A stretch of DNA of 64,000 bases, taken from contig JANLFQ010000002.1 in NCBI GenBank assembly GCA_024653355.1, positions 186,001-250,000 on the forward strand, given 5' to 3'. Below are positions 9,094-16,797 of this stretch, piece by piece. The DNA is from a candidate division WOR-3 bacterium (lineage in GTDB: Bacteria > Hydrothermota > Tepidihabitantia > Tepidihabitantales > Tepidihabitantaceae). The first letter of the stretch is position 1; each line of letters begins with the position of its first letter. The translations under genes were made by a program, and so were the position numbers. Below the pieces are notes generated by a model that made no database searches, had not been told where the DNA came from, and worked only from the letters and a program-made list of their open reading frames with translations.

Positions 9094-9122
9094 ATTATGG
9101 ATGATACCGCCGATAATGTCAA
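9094..9122 (-). promoter_or_regulatory. Predicted promoter of the rml operon
   Basis: TTGACA, 17-nt spacer, CATAAT, 10 nt to the rmlA ATG. Only a weak AAGGTG lies in the very short leader. Confidence 0.5.
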
Positions 9123-9403
9123 GAAAAGTTGACCGCAAACAAACCGAATCACCTTTCTGAGCGGAGTCAAACGGCTTTAATGATGTAAAACTCAATTTTT
9201 CAAATAGTTACACTATAAAACGGCTGTTTTTTTGCTTTTTTTGTAAAATTTTGATTTTTTCTTGATTTTAGGGGGTGTATTTCGCTAACTTACTACAAAT
9301 TCAACACCTAAAAATACGATAAAAAGATTCAGGTTGGCAGCAATGCGGGCTTTTTTGTGTAAGTTGTTGGAATTCAGCAACTAAACAAGCAAATAAAATA
9401 TCC

Positions 9404-9431
9404 TTGACAGAGGGGGTGGGGTGGGTAAAAT
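9404..9431 (+). promoter_or_regulatory. Promoter with palindromic operator overlapping the -10
   Basis: TTGACA, a G-rich 16-nt spacer, TAAAAT. A perfect 14-bp palindrome GGTAAAATTTTACC (9424-9437) covers the -10 hexamer and the expected start site, as expected for a repressor site. Confidence 0.45.
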
Positions 9432-9437
9432 TTTACC

Positions 9438-9566
9438 GGTTTCGGGTGAGGATAGTTTAAACTTCTTTTTGACATTTTAGCGCTCGAGCCCGACAAAATT
9501 CAGCGGTTACAGGAACCATCGTACCTCCTGACGGCGCCTATGCGGGCGCCGTCATCTTTATTTTTA
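9438..9566 (+). ncRNA. Candidate small RNA, promoter to terminator, no ORF
   Basis: A transcript of about 125 nt is predicted between the promoter at 9404-9431 and the U-tailed hairpin at 9530-9565. No open frame with a ribosome site lies inside it. I do not recognise it as SRP RNA, 6S RNA, tmRNA or any riboswitch consensus I know. It could also be the attenuated leader of the 9857 gene. It contains two short palindromes (GTTTAAAC at 9455 and GCTCGAGC). Confidence 0.35.
9530..9565 (+). terminator. Intrinsic terminator
   Basis: Perfect 9-bp stem GACGGCGCC/GGCGCCGTC (9530-9538, 9545-9553), 6-nt loop, then ATCTTTATTTTT. It ends the predicted small transcript. Confidence 0.7.
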
Positions 9567-9604
9567 CCCGCTTGCTACTTATATTATACTACCCTACGCC
9601 ATTG

Positions 9605-9638
9605 CGCGCCTATTTGCCTGAAACCTGTACCTGATTTA
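9605..9638. repeat. Short imperfect direct repeat, copy 1
   Basis: Shares TTTGCCTGAAACCTG and CTGATTTA with a second copy at 10530-10563. The two copies bracket the 9857-10495 gene. This copy does not form the hairpin that copy 2 does. Confidence 0.4.
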
Positions 9639-9702
9639 CGAGTAAGGTTCTTGGGGTGTAAGCGTTGTCCGTAAGCCACAAGAAACATGCAGCACCTTTT
9701 GC

Positions 9703-9732
9703 TTGACAAGCATCAACTTTTGCCTCTAATTT
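9703..9732 (+). promoter_or_regulatory. Predicted promoter of the YVTN-repeat gene
   Basis: TTGACA, 18-nt spacer, TAATTT, followed by a leader of about 120 nt and an AGGGAGG ribosome site before the ATG at 9857. Confidence 0.4.
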
Positions 9733-9856
9733 ATATGTGGCGATGAGGAGTAATAAAGTTGGAGTTTCAAAAAAGACTAAACTGGCAAAGAAACGGGGAA
9801 GACAAGAGCACAAAATATCAAAGCCCGCATGAGCGGATAAAAAGGGAGGTTATAAA

Positions 9857-10495
9857 ATGTCTGCTCAAAAGAGGCTAAACTGTCTAATAGTGGTGGGGCT
9901 ATTATTTGCCTGCACCATAAATGGACAGTGGCTGAAGACGACAATCCCGGTCGGTGATTATCCTTGTGATATTGCCTGGAACTCAACCAACAACAAGGTC
10001 TACTGCGCTAATGTGTTTAGCGATACCGTCACGGTGATTGATGGTGCAACGAACAGCGTGATTAAAACAATTCCGGTCGGTGATGGTCCCTGTGCTTTTG
10101 CCTATAATCCGATTCAGAACCGGGTTTATGTTGCAAATTATTACGGTTCCAGTATCTCGGTGATTCGTGATTCAATGATTGGCATTGAGGAGGAAGCGGG
10201 GTACAAGAAACAGGAGTCCAAAAATACACTGACCGTGACACCCAACCCCTGCTACGCTGCAACCAGAATCAGATACGGGCTTGCAAAACCCGGCGCAGTA
10301 TCTATTAAGGTTTACAACACCGCGGGCCAATGTGTTAAAACCCTGGTGAGTGCGAAACAGAACCCGGGAATTTACGAACTCAATTGGCAGGGCACGGACA
10401 ACCTCAATCGCAGGCTTAGCCCTGGGATTTACTTCTTAGAAATGGAAGCGGGCGATTATCGGTCGAAATCAAGAATTGTCCTCTTGCAGGATTAA
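9857..10495 (+). CDS. Short secreted YVTN beta-propeller fragment with C-terminal sorting domain
   Basis: 212 residues with a signal peptide, then only two YVTN/NHL-type propeller repeats (KVYCANVFSDTVTVIDGAT and RVYVANYYGSSISVI). About 80 residues of FlgD-Ig/T9SS-type C-terminal domain follow (VTPNPC, VYNTAGQCV, LSPGIYFLEM). Full propellers in this family have 6-8 repeats, so this is unusually short, either a deletion derivative or a multimer-forming unit. Exported to the surface by inference. Start chosen for AGGGAGG at good spacing. A hairpin follows the stop. Confidence 0.8.
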   Translation: MSAQKRLNCLIVVGLLFACTINGQWLKTTIPVGDYPCDIAWNSTNNKVYCANVFSDTVTVIDGATNSVIKTIPVGDGPCAFAYNPIQNRVYVANYYGSSISVIRDSMIGIEEEAGYKKQESKNTLTVTPNPCYAATRIRYGLAKPGAVSIKVYNTAGQCVKTLVSAKQNPGIYELNWQGTDNLNRRLSPGIYFLEMEAGDYRSKSRIVLLQD

Positions 10496-10785
10496 GGGGT
10501 AATAAAGGGTAAAACAAAGGTTTTTTCCCGCGCCAGGTTTGCCTGAAACCTGGCGCTGATTTAAAAGGGGGCGCGGCAGGATACATTTATTCGCATTTAT
10601 TGTATCTCAATCCCAAATAGCAGGGGCGATTCACCTAATAAAACTGGATACGATGTGTTGCCGCTAACATTTAATATTTGACAGACTTAGTCTTTTAATA
10701 TAATTGAAGTAGTAAGCGAAACATGTTACAATAACATGGATGGAGAAAACAGAGTTGCGATGGGCGCTTGAAGTTTGGAGGTAAA
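10496..10785. other. Intergenic region, about 290 bp
   Basis: Contains the hairpin/repeat at 10530-10563 and otherwise AT-rich sequence leading to the ribosome site of the next gene. No gene is seen. Confidence 0.5.
10530..10563 (+). repeat. Hairpin-forming repeat copy 2, possible U-less terminator
   Basis: Perfect 11-bp stem (10530-10540 with 10546-10556) with loop GCCTG, 34 nt past the stop of the 9857 gene and without a T-tract. It is also the second copy of the short repeat at 9605-9638. Confidence 0.5.
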
Positions 10786-11091
10786 ATGAAATATTTATTG
10801 AATTTGTTTCTACTTATCTTTCTCGTCCCGTTGAGGGTCGACGCTGCTGAATATAATGGTCAGAATATTGATGGAATAATCTTTAGTGCTACTGTTTATT
10901 CATATAGCACGGGTGAATATTACTATGTCGATGTCGAATTTGATCGGGACGAGGCAACAATTTATTTCCAGGATGGTGGTTATATTACAGTTAGTTTAGA
11001 CGGTGAAGAAATTGACGACCCTCATAATATCTTAGCCTATGATTATCAACGTAGTGTTTTCTGGGATATCGATGTCGACGGACTTGATTAA
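10786..11091 (+). CDS. Small secreted acidic protein of unknown function
   Basis: 101 residues from the ATG that follows TTGGAGGTAAA; an in-frame ATG six codons upstream lacks such a site. A clear signal peptide (MKYLLNLFLLIFLVPLRVDA) precedes about 80 residues rich in Tyr, Asp and Glu, probably all beta (YYYVDVEFDRDEATIYF, YITVSLDGEEID). No family is recognised. Base composition is more AT-rich than the surrounding housekeeping genes, as is the next gene, so the pair may be acquired. The next gene starts 74 nt downstream on the same strand. Confidence 0.65.
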   Translation: MKYLLNLFLLIFLVPLRVDAAEYNGQNIDGIIFSATVYSYSTGEYYYVDVEFDRDEATIYFQDGGYITVSLDGEEIDDPHNILAYDYQRSVFWDIDVDGLD

Positions 11092-11165
11092 AGAGGTGAA
11101 CAATGCAAATTCTTTTAAGGGTACGTCAACAAGTTGAGTTATGATTTTACAAAAAGGGGGCAGAG

Positions 11166-12005
11166 ATGAAAGATAGGTCGAAATTAAAGAGATTCTTGTG
11201 TCTCTTCATCATATTGTCTATTATTTTAGTCCCGGGGCTCTTAGAAGCCAAAATGGTATCAGTAAGAGGGTACTATAGAAAAGACGGAACTTATGTGCGC
11301 CCTCACTACAGAACAAGTCCGGATGGTAATCCTTACAATAACTACAGTTTCCCTGGTAATTATAATCCAAACACCGGCGAAATAACTACTGGTGACCCCG
11401 CAAAATACTTAGAGCGTTATTATAACAAAAGTCGCTTAAGAGTAGCTCAATTTCCTGTATCGAATCAGACCCCACGGGCGTATAAACCAAAACTTACACA
11501 TTCGATTTCGGGTATATCGAGGATACAGGTAATTATGAATAGCCACAATCCCACTGAGTTTAGCAGTTCCGACACGGTCCAAGCGATTCTCTGGGTAATT
11601 AACAACTTCGGCGACCGAAGAATAACCCCAGAAGTTATTGAGGACACTGCTCGTTATTACGGAATGACTCCCGTGGATGTTGCTATCAGATTGGCAATGC
11701 AACATCCGGCATTTGCTGATTTAGCAAGCAAACTTGGTGGTAAAAATCGTATAGATGCCTTACAATATGTTCTCAGCAGTAAAGGGCAACCTAGCCTACA
11801 ACCCAATGAAGCAATCCAGTTAGCATTATCAATACTTGGTTATGATGTGGGGTCTATTGACGGAATAATCGGGCCTCGAACGCGCCTTGCAATTATTTGT
11901 TTCCAAATAGACCATGATTTGACACCGGACGGAATAGTCGGGCCTCTCACGTTGAGAGCTCTAAGTAACGCGCTCGCTCTCCGAATCAATAATAAACGTC
12001 ACTAA
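11166..12005 (+). CDS. Secreted protein with C-terminal peptidoglycan-binding domain
   Basis: 279 residues. Signal peptide in the first 28 residues, then a YYRKDGTYVRPHYRTSPDG segment. That segment is common just after the signal peptide in small exported proteins of unknown role. The middle (about 110-200) is mixed. The C-terminal 70 residues are a PG_binding_1 domain (LSILGYDVGSIDGIIGPRT and GIVGPLT), a three-helix module that binds peptidoglycan. No catalytic domain is visible. Preceded by an AGGGGGCAG-type ribosome site. Probably a periplasmic, wall-associated protein. AT-richer than average here. Confidence 0.8.
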   Translation: MKDRSKLKRFLCLFIILSIILVPGLLEAKMVSVRGYYRKDGTYVRPHYRTSPDGNPYNNYSFPGNYNPNTGEITTGDPAKYLERYYNKSRLRVAQFPVSNQTPRAYKPKLTHSISGISRIQVIMNSHNPTEFSSSDTVQAILWVINNFGDRRITPEVIEDTARYYGMTPVDVAIRLAMQHPAFADLASKLGGKNRIDALQYVLSSKGQPSLQPNEAIQLALSILGYDVGSIDGIIGPRTRLAIICFQIDHDLTPDGIVGPLTLRALSNALALRINNKRH

Positions 12006-12340
12006 AGTGCATAATGATAAGCGAAGATTTGGGCGAGCACTTAAACTTAACTAAAGCTTTTATGGTAAAACAAAAAGCTAATCAGAGTAAGCGACGGTTA
12101 GGTCTTAGTTGACGATATGCAACAAAAGCAAAAGGGTTTTTGACCTCTTAAATGTAAGCGTTATGACCACGGGGCTCAGATTTTGAAAACCATGGCCAGA
12201 AAATATTTGGCAGAGAGCAAACAAGAAATTACTTTATCGAAAGGTGATCGTGTTCCGCCTTATCACGGGAGAGCCAAAACTTTTTTAATCTGTAAAACCG
12301 AGTGGCGTGGGCAAAGTTTAGACTCTTGTAATCCTACACT
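12006..12340. other. Intergenic region, 335 bp
   Basis: Nothing clearly functional. A promoter-like pair on the plus strand (TTGACC, 16 nt, TATGAC near 12137-12165) precedes a 55-codon open frame (12192-12359). That frame has no ribosome site and overlaps the end of the OsmC gene, so it is not called. Confidence 0.4.
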
Positions 12341-12763
12341 TCACTCCTGGACAATTTGATATGTGTAGTTGACCGGGCAGTTGGGTTTGATAAGTGCCGA
12401 TACCGAACAGTACTTCTCCTGGGAAAGTTCAATCGCCCTTTTGACCGCCTGTTCGTTTACATCTTTGCCGTACACGATGTACTCTAAATCTATTCGGGTG
12501 AAGGTTTTCGGATGCTCTTCACGCCGCTCACCTTTGACCTTGATTTCAAATCGGCTGAAATCGGCCCGCATCTTTTTTAAAAGCGAGACCACATCCATTC
12601 CGGTGCAGCCGGCTAATGCGATTAAAACCAGTTCCATTGGGGTCGGTGCGGTGTTGGCGCCGCCATGGTCGGCTTTGGTGTCCATTACCACCGCATGGTT
12701 TGAGCCGCTTTGCCCGAGAAACTGCATCCCGTTTGTCCATCTAACCAGCGCTTCAAGAGCCAT
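12341..12763 (-). CDS. OsmC/YhfA-family peroxide-reductase-like protein
   Basis: 140 residues. The two conserved OsmC cysteines are present: C53 in ALAGCTGMD and C119 in QEKYCSV. These form the redox pair that reduces hydroperoxides. The sequence GGANTAPTPMEL is also typical. Closer to the YhfA branch (generic OsmC-like) than to Ohr. Cytoplasmic. Preceded by AGGAGAAA and lying 9 bp after the stop of the cytochrome-like gene, so both are probably one transcript. Confidence 0.88.
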   Translation of the reverse strand: MALEALVRWTNGMQFLGQSGSNHAVVMDTKADHGGANTAPTPMELVLIALAGCTGMDVVSLLKKMRADFSRFEIKVKGERREEHPKTFTRIDLEYIVYGKDVNEQAVKRAIELSQEKYCSVSALIKPNCPVNYTYQIVQE

Positions 12764-12772
12764 TTTCTCCTC

Positions 12773-13207
12773 TCAGTTGTTCTTTGCGCCCTGAAGAATC
12801 CAGTCCCGGATAATGCGCAACTGTGCTGTGTCGGGCTTTTTGCCGAACGGATGACCTTTTTGTAAATAGATATAAAGCAAACTCTTTTCTGGTTCGCCCG
12901 GAATCACATTGGGAACAGAGTCGGTACCGGGCGCCATCACCGCTTCGTAGGAGTTGAGCGCATAGTTGCCCGCCATATCTTCTGGCGTGTGGCAGTCCGG
13001 GGCGAGTTTCTGCAAGATGGGCAGGACATCGCTGGCAAAGGACACCTCATTTGCCGGTGTGGTTTTCTCTTCTGCCGCAACTGGTATCGGAGTGCTTTCT
13101 TTTGCCTCAGTGGAGACGGGCGGTTGGGTCGTCTTTTTGGGGTTCGGGCTGGCACAGAGCACAAAGATGAAGGCAAGGAACGAAGATAGATAAAGGCAAT
13201 TTCTCAT
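12773..13207 (-). CDS. Lipoprotein with degenerate cytochrome-c-like (Planctomycete-type) domain
   Basis: 144 residues from the ATG at 13207. That start is supported by a promoter 7 nt upstream; the frame extends further upstream only through the promoter. A lipobox FVLC-A at residues 15-19 predicts a lipid-anchored protein. After a Pro/Thr-rich linker, VSFASDVLPIL and the DWILQGAKNN end match the C-type cytochrome domain often found as PSCyt1. The heme site reads APDCH instead of CxxCH, and no other Cys is available. Heme attachment is therefore unlikely or single-thioether. Paired with the OsmC gene. Confidence 0.65.
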   Translation of the reverse strand: MRNCLYLSSFLAFIFVLCASPNPKKTTQPPVSTEAKESTPIPVAAEEKTTPANEVSFASDVLPILQKLAPDCHTPEDMAGNYALNSYEAVMAPGTDSVPNVIPGEPEKSLLYIYLQKGHPFGKKPDTAQLRIIRDWILQGAKNN

Positions 13208-13214
13208 AGTAAGT

Positions 13215-13243
13215 AATTTTGCCCGGTTGAGCGGCGCTGTCAA
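13215..13243 (-). promoter_or_regulatory. Predicted leaderless promoter
   Basis: TTGACA, 17-nt spacer, AAAATT (weak), 7 nt to the ATG at 13207. No ribosome site. Confidence 0.4.
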
Positions 13244-13305
13244 GGAGTGCAGCAGAAAAAACTTGCCTTAAAGGAAATAATCGGTAAGATAGCGACGGGT
13301 AAACT

Positions 13306-14697
13306 ATGCCGGCGAGAAAAAGACTTAACATCTTAAAGCAACTGCTTGAGCCTGAAATCCGCGAACTGCTTCAGGCGAAAGACTGGCAGGGTATTAAAGA
13401 CACCCTGACCGAATGGCCCGCACCGGACATCGCGGACCTGATTGCCAGTTTACCGGACCCGGACAAGGTGGTTGTTTTCCGGCTTCTGCCCAAGAAGTTG
13501 CAGTCTGAAGTCTTTGCCGAATTTGACCCGGACAAGCAGTTGACCCTGATAAAAAACTTGTCCGATGAGCAGGTCCGGAGCCTGATGGCGGAACTGGCGC
13601 CCGATGACCGGACCGAACTGTTTGAAGACCTGCCACCAGCAGTGATTCAGCGGGCACTTAACCTCCTTTCGCCTGAAGACCGCCGGGAGACACTTTTAGC
13701 CCTCGGGTTTCCGGAAAACAGCGTGGGTCGCTTGCTCACGCCGGACTATGTGGCGGTGTTTTCCCACTGGACCGTAAAACAGGCGCTGGAACACATCCGG
13801 ACAAACGGAATTGATGCCGAGACGATTAACACCGTGTATGTGGTGGACGAAAAAAACCGTCTGCTTGACGACATCCCGTTGCGCCGGCTCATCCTCGCAG
13901 CGCCGGACGAGAAGATTGAGGCGATTATGGACCAGCAGTTCATCTCGATTGAGGCGAGCGCAGACCAGGAGGAAGCGGCGCGGGTGATGGAACGTTACGA
14001 CCTGCTGGCGTTACCGGTGGTGAACAGCGATGGGGTGCTGCTCGGGATTGTGACGATTGACGACATCCTTGATGTCCTGCGCGAAGAGCAAACCGAGGAC
14101 ATCACCAAGATTTCCGGTATTCATCCGGGCAAGATTGACCTGACATTCATCACAAAACTGCGCGAGGTGCCGCTGAAACTGCTCTATCGCAGCCGGGTGG
14201 TGTGGCTGCTGGCGCTTCTGATAATGGACTTAATCACCGGCGGCATCATTCAGGGCTTTTCCGAACTCCTTGCCCAGTATGTGGTCCTGGTTACATTTCT
14301 GCCCGTTTTGGTGGACACCGCCGGGAATGCTGGCTCCCAGTCGGCAACGCTGGTCATTCGAGCGCTGGCGGTGGGTACGGTGCGGATGCGGGACTGGCTT
14401 TTTCTTCTGGGCAGGGAGATTTTGCTTGCGCTGGGTTTAGGGTTGACAATGGGCTTGGGTATCTCAATTATGGGATTCGTAAGGGGCGGACTGAAGATTG
14501 CGCCGGTGGTGATTCTGGCGATGGTTGTAAATGTTATTGTCGGTTGTGCCATCGGCATCGTTCTGCCTTTCATCTTTACCAGATTAAAGCGCGACCCGGC
14601 AACCGCCAGTACACCCCTTATCACCACTTTAGCCGACATCTTTGGCACGGCGATTTACCTGGGCATCGCCTATCTGTTCCTGGGTCGGCCCGGATAA
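13306..14697 (+). CDS. mgtE: Magnesium transporter MgtE
   Basis: 463 residues, the usual MgtE length. In order: an N-terminal helical superhelix domain (about 1-140, MgtE_N), two CBS domains (about 145-270, with DLLALPVVNSDGVLLGIVT), and five C-terminal membrane helices. The pore/selectivity stretch PVLVDTAGNAGSQSATL carries the Asp that binds Mg2+. It imports Mg2+ down the membrane potential and is gated by cytosolic Mg2+ at the CBS/N domains. No strong ribosome site. Convergent with the aldehyde dehydrogenase gene, 2 bp between stops. Confidence 0.95.
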   Translation: MPARKRLNILKQLLEPEIRELLQAKDWQGIKDTLTEWPAPDIADLIASLPDPDKVVVFRLLPKKLQSEVFAEFDPDKQLTLIKNLSDEQVRSLMAELAPDDRTELFEDLPPAVIQRALNLLSPEDRRETLLALGFPENSVGRLLTPDYVAVFSHWTVKQALEHIRTNGIDAETINTVYVVDEKNRLLDDIPLRRLILAAPDEKIEAIMDQQFISIEASADQEEAARVMERYDLLALPVVNSDGVLLGIVTIDDILDVLREEQTEDITKISGIHPGKIDLTFITKLREVPLKLLYRSRVVWLLALLIMDLITGGIIQGFSELLAQYVVLVTFLPVLVDTAGNAGSQSATLVIRALAVGTVRMRDWLFLLGREILLALGLGLTMGLGISIMGFVRGGLKIAPVVILAMVVNVIVGCAIGIVLPFIFTRLKRDPATASTPLITTLADIFGTAIYLGIAYLFLGRPG

Positions 14698-14699
14698 CT

Positions 14700-16145
14700 T
14701 CAGTCGAGGTTAAACGAGACAAACCGGATTTCGGTCATCTCCTGGATGGCGAATTTTGGGCCCTCCCGACCGGAACCGGAATCCCGGACACCGCCATAAG
14801 GTTGATGGTCAACCCGGAAGGTGGCAGAGTCGTTGATGTAAACCGCACCAACCTCCAGTTCCTCAGCCGCCTGAAACGCCCGGGCGAAGTTTGAAGTAAA
14901 AACCCCGGCGCAGAGCCCATAGGCGTAGGTGCCGGCGGTTGAACCCTGGTTGTAGAGTTGAAGCAGCCGGTCAAAATCGGGCGCGGTCTCAATCGTGACT
15001 ATCGGCGCAAATGTCTCTTCATGCACGACCCCCATTTCCGGTGTGACATCGGTGAGGATGGTGGGATAAAACACCGTGCCATCTGCTTTACCGCCTAGTA
15101 GAACGCGGGCACCAGCGGCGCATGCCTGCTCAATTAGCCCGGTGGCACGCTCAATTGCCGCCGGGTCAATCAACGGTCCGATGTCGGTTTCCGGTCTTTG
15201 CGGGTCACCGATAATCAGTCTTGAAGTAGCGGCAACAAACCTTTCAATAAACTCCGAAGCGATTGCCTGATGGACAATCAGGCGCTGGGTGTGGTTGCAA
15301 ACCTGTCCGGAATAGGCAAAGGCACCAAGGACGCAGCGCGCCACTGCCCGGTCAAGCGGTGCGGTCTCGTCAACAATGGCACCGGAGTTGGAGCCGAGCT
15401 CCAGGGTTACCGGTTTCAGCCCGGCGATTTTTTTGATTCTTTCACCCACCGCGGCGCTGCCGGTAAAGGTTATCATCCGGACCCGCGCGTCCGCAACCAG
15501 CATCTCGCCCACACTGTTGCCCGGCCCAATCAGGACATTAAGCGCCTCGGGTGGCAGTCCGGCTTCGAGCAAAATTTTAGCCAGTTTCAGGGCGCAGAAT
15601 GGGGTCTTGGTTGCCGGCTTTAAGACGACCGCATTACCGGCGGCAAATGCCGGGGCGATTTTGTGGGCGACGAGGTTTAAGGGGAAGTTGAACGGCGTGA
15701 CGGCAACGATAACACCGCGCGGCACCCGGATGTAAAACCCGCGGCGCTTTTCCGAACCGGGCACGGCGTCCATCGGGACAGTTTCCCCGGCAATTCGTTT
15801 CGCCTCTTCGGCGGCGCAACGGACGGTCTCTATTGCCCGGGAAACCTCAATGCGGGCAAACTTCACCGGTTTACCGGCTTCCGCAACAATCAGCCGGACG
15901 AACTCCGCGGCGTTCTCCTCAATCAGGTCCGCGGTGTGGTGAAGGATTCGGGAACGGTGATGGGCGGGTAAAGAACGCATCACGCGCGCCCCGGTTTCGG
16001 CAGCGGTCAGGGCGGTGGCAACTTCCGCAGCGGTGGCAACCGATACCTTACCCAGAACCGAGCGGTCATAGGGGTTGACAACATCAGTAGCGACACCGGT
16101 TGTCACCCATTTACCGGCAACAAGCAATTCAGGTGTGGTGTTCAC
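14700..16145 (-). CDS. NAD(P)-dependent aldehyde dehydrogenase
   Basis: 481 residues, standard for the ALDH superfamily. Catalytic Cys in YSGQVCNHT, general base Glu in TLELGSNSG, oxyanion Asn in TPFNFPLN and coenzyme-binding FTGSAAVGE are all present. It oxidises an aldehyde to the acid. Sequence style (VCNHTQR, SNSGAIV) resembles the lactaldehyde/non-phosphorylating glyceraldehyde-3-phosphate group, but the substrate cannot be read from sequence. Transcribed after the small 16224-16592 gene and a strong hairpin; whether they share a transcript is open. Confidence 0.88.
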   Translation of the reverse strand: MNTTPELLVAGKWVTTGVATDVVNPYDRSVLGKVSVATAAEVATALTAAETGARVMRSLPAHHRSRILHHTADLIEENAAEFVRLIVAEAGKPVKFARIEVSRAIETVRCAAEEAKRIAGETVPMDAVPGSEKRRGFYIRVPRGVIVAVTPFNFPLNLVAHKIAPAFAAGNAVVLKPATKTPFCALKLAKILLEAGLPPEALNVLIGPGNSVGEMLVADARVRMITFTGSAAVGERIKKIAGLKPVTLELGSNSGAIVDETAPLDRAVARCVLGAFAYSGQVCNHTQRLIVHQAIASEFIERFVAATSRLIIGDPQRPETDIGPLIDPAAIERATGLIEQACAAGARVLLGGKADGTVFYPTILTDVTPEMGVVHEETFAPIVTIETAPDFDRLLQLYNQGSTAGTYAYGLCAGVFTSNFARAFQAAEELEVGAVYINDSATFRVDHQPYGGVRDSGSGREGPKFAIQEMTEIRFVSFNLD

Positions 16146-16189
16146 TGGATAAAGATAGGGCAGGAGATTGGGCGGGTCAAGACAGGAAG

Positions 16190-16217
16190 GGCGGGTGGCT
16201 CAGATGAGCCACCCGCC
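16190..16217. terminator. Strong GC hairpin without U-tract
   Basis: Perfect 12-bp stem (16190-16201 with 16206-16217) and a 4-nt loop, 6 nt past the stop of the 16224-16592 gene. No T-run follows on either strand. Confidence 0.5.
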
Positions 16218-16223
16218 GGTTGG

Positions 16224-16592
16224 TTACGGAGCGAACGGCGCGATGTCGAACACCTGGGTGCGGATTTTCTCCATCACCGGCACCGCCAAGCCACGCGCTT
16301 CCCACTTGGCAATCAGCACCTGGGTCTCACGGGCAAGGGACGAACCCGAGATTGCCTGCCGGCGCTTGCGCCACAACTCGCGGGCAAAAGCGAGATAGAA
16401 GGGGTACTGGATTATGGAAACGCCTTCACCGTCCAGCACCTGCTTGGTCTCGGTTTCCATCCGCACCAGTTCCGGAAAAACCGCCTGGGTGTTGGCGAGC
16501 ATTGCGGGCCGCAACTCCTCAAGGTTCGCCTTCACCTTATCCGGACTGGTCTTTACGGTCCAGCGGTTGATGCGCTTCATCAGGTCGCTCAT
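16224..16592 (-). CDS. Small helical cytoplasmic protein of unknown function
   Basis: 122 residues from the ATG that follows AAAGGAGGTGAAAAAA; a GTG overlapping the ribosome site is rejected. Predicted almost wholly alpha-helical, with no signal peptide or membrane segment. It is rich in Lys, Arg and Glu in the first 40 residues (KRINRWTVKTSPDKVKANLEE). No family is recognised. The strong ribosome site implies good expression. It stands alone between cstA (divergent) and the aldehyde dehydrogenase. Confidence 0.65.
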   Translation of the reverse strand: MSDLMKRINRWTVKTSPDKVKANLEELRPAMLANTQAVFPELVRMETETKQVLDGEGVSIIQYPFYLAFARELWRKRRQAISGSSLARETQVLIAKWEARGLAVPVMEKIRTQVFDIAPFAP

Positions 16593-16749
16593 TTTTTTCA
16601 CCTCCTTTCTGCGGCAGATTTTTCTGGCGCCATCCCTGCCGCCGGAGACGGCGCGTTTCCTTTTCGGTCATTAAGACCCCGAAGATGCCAAAAATTCACG
16701 GCGTTTTTAATAACCAATTAGCACGGTATTGTTTAGGGCTCTTATTTCC

Positions 16750-16777
16750 TTGACATTATCAGAAAGTGGTTTATAAA
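16750..16777 (+). promoter_or_regulatory. Predicted promoter of cstA
   Basis: TTGACA, 16-nt spacer, TATAAA, then about 20 nt to the GTG start with AAGGAGG at 16786-16792. Confidence 0.6.
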
Positions 16778-16797
16778 TAAGGAATAAGGAGGCTATT

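Larger units (their letters stand above)
9084..9856. other. Long intergenic region, 773 bp
   Basis: No supported protein gene. From left to right: the rmlA promoter (9094-9122), AT-rich sequence with T-runs (about 9220-9300), a promoter-palindrome-terminator unit that may be a small RNA (9404-9566), one copy of a short repeat (9605-9638), and the promoter of the 9857 gene (9703-9732). Confidence 0.6.

Noticed and set aside
9610-9986. Minus-strand frames opposite the 9857 gene
   Set aside because: Shadow frames without ribosome sites; they overlap the promoter and start of the plus-strand gene.
12192-12359. 55-codon frame before the OsmC gene
   Set aside because: No ribosome site, overlaps the OsmC 3' end on the other strand, no recognised similarity.
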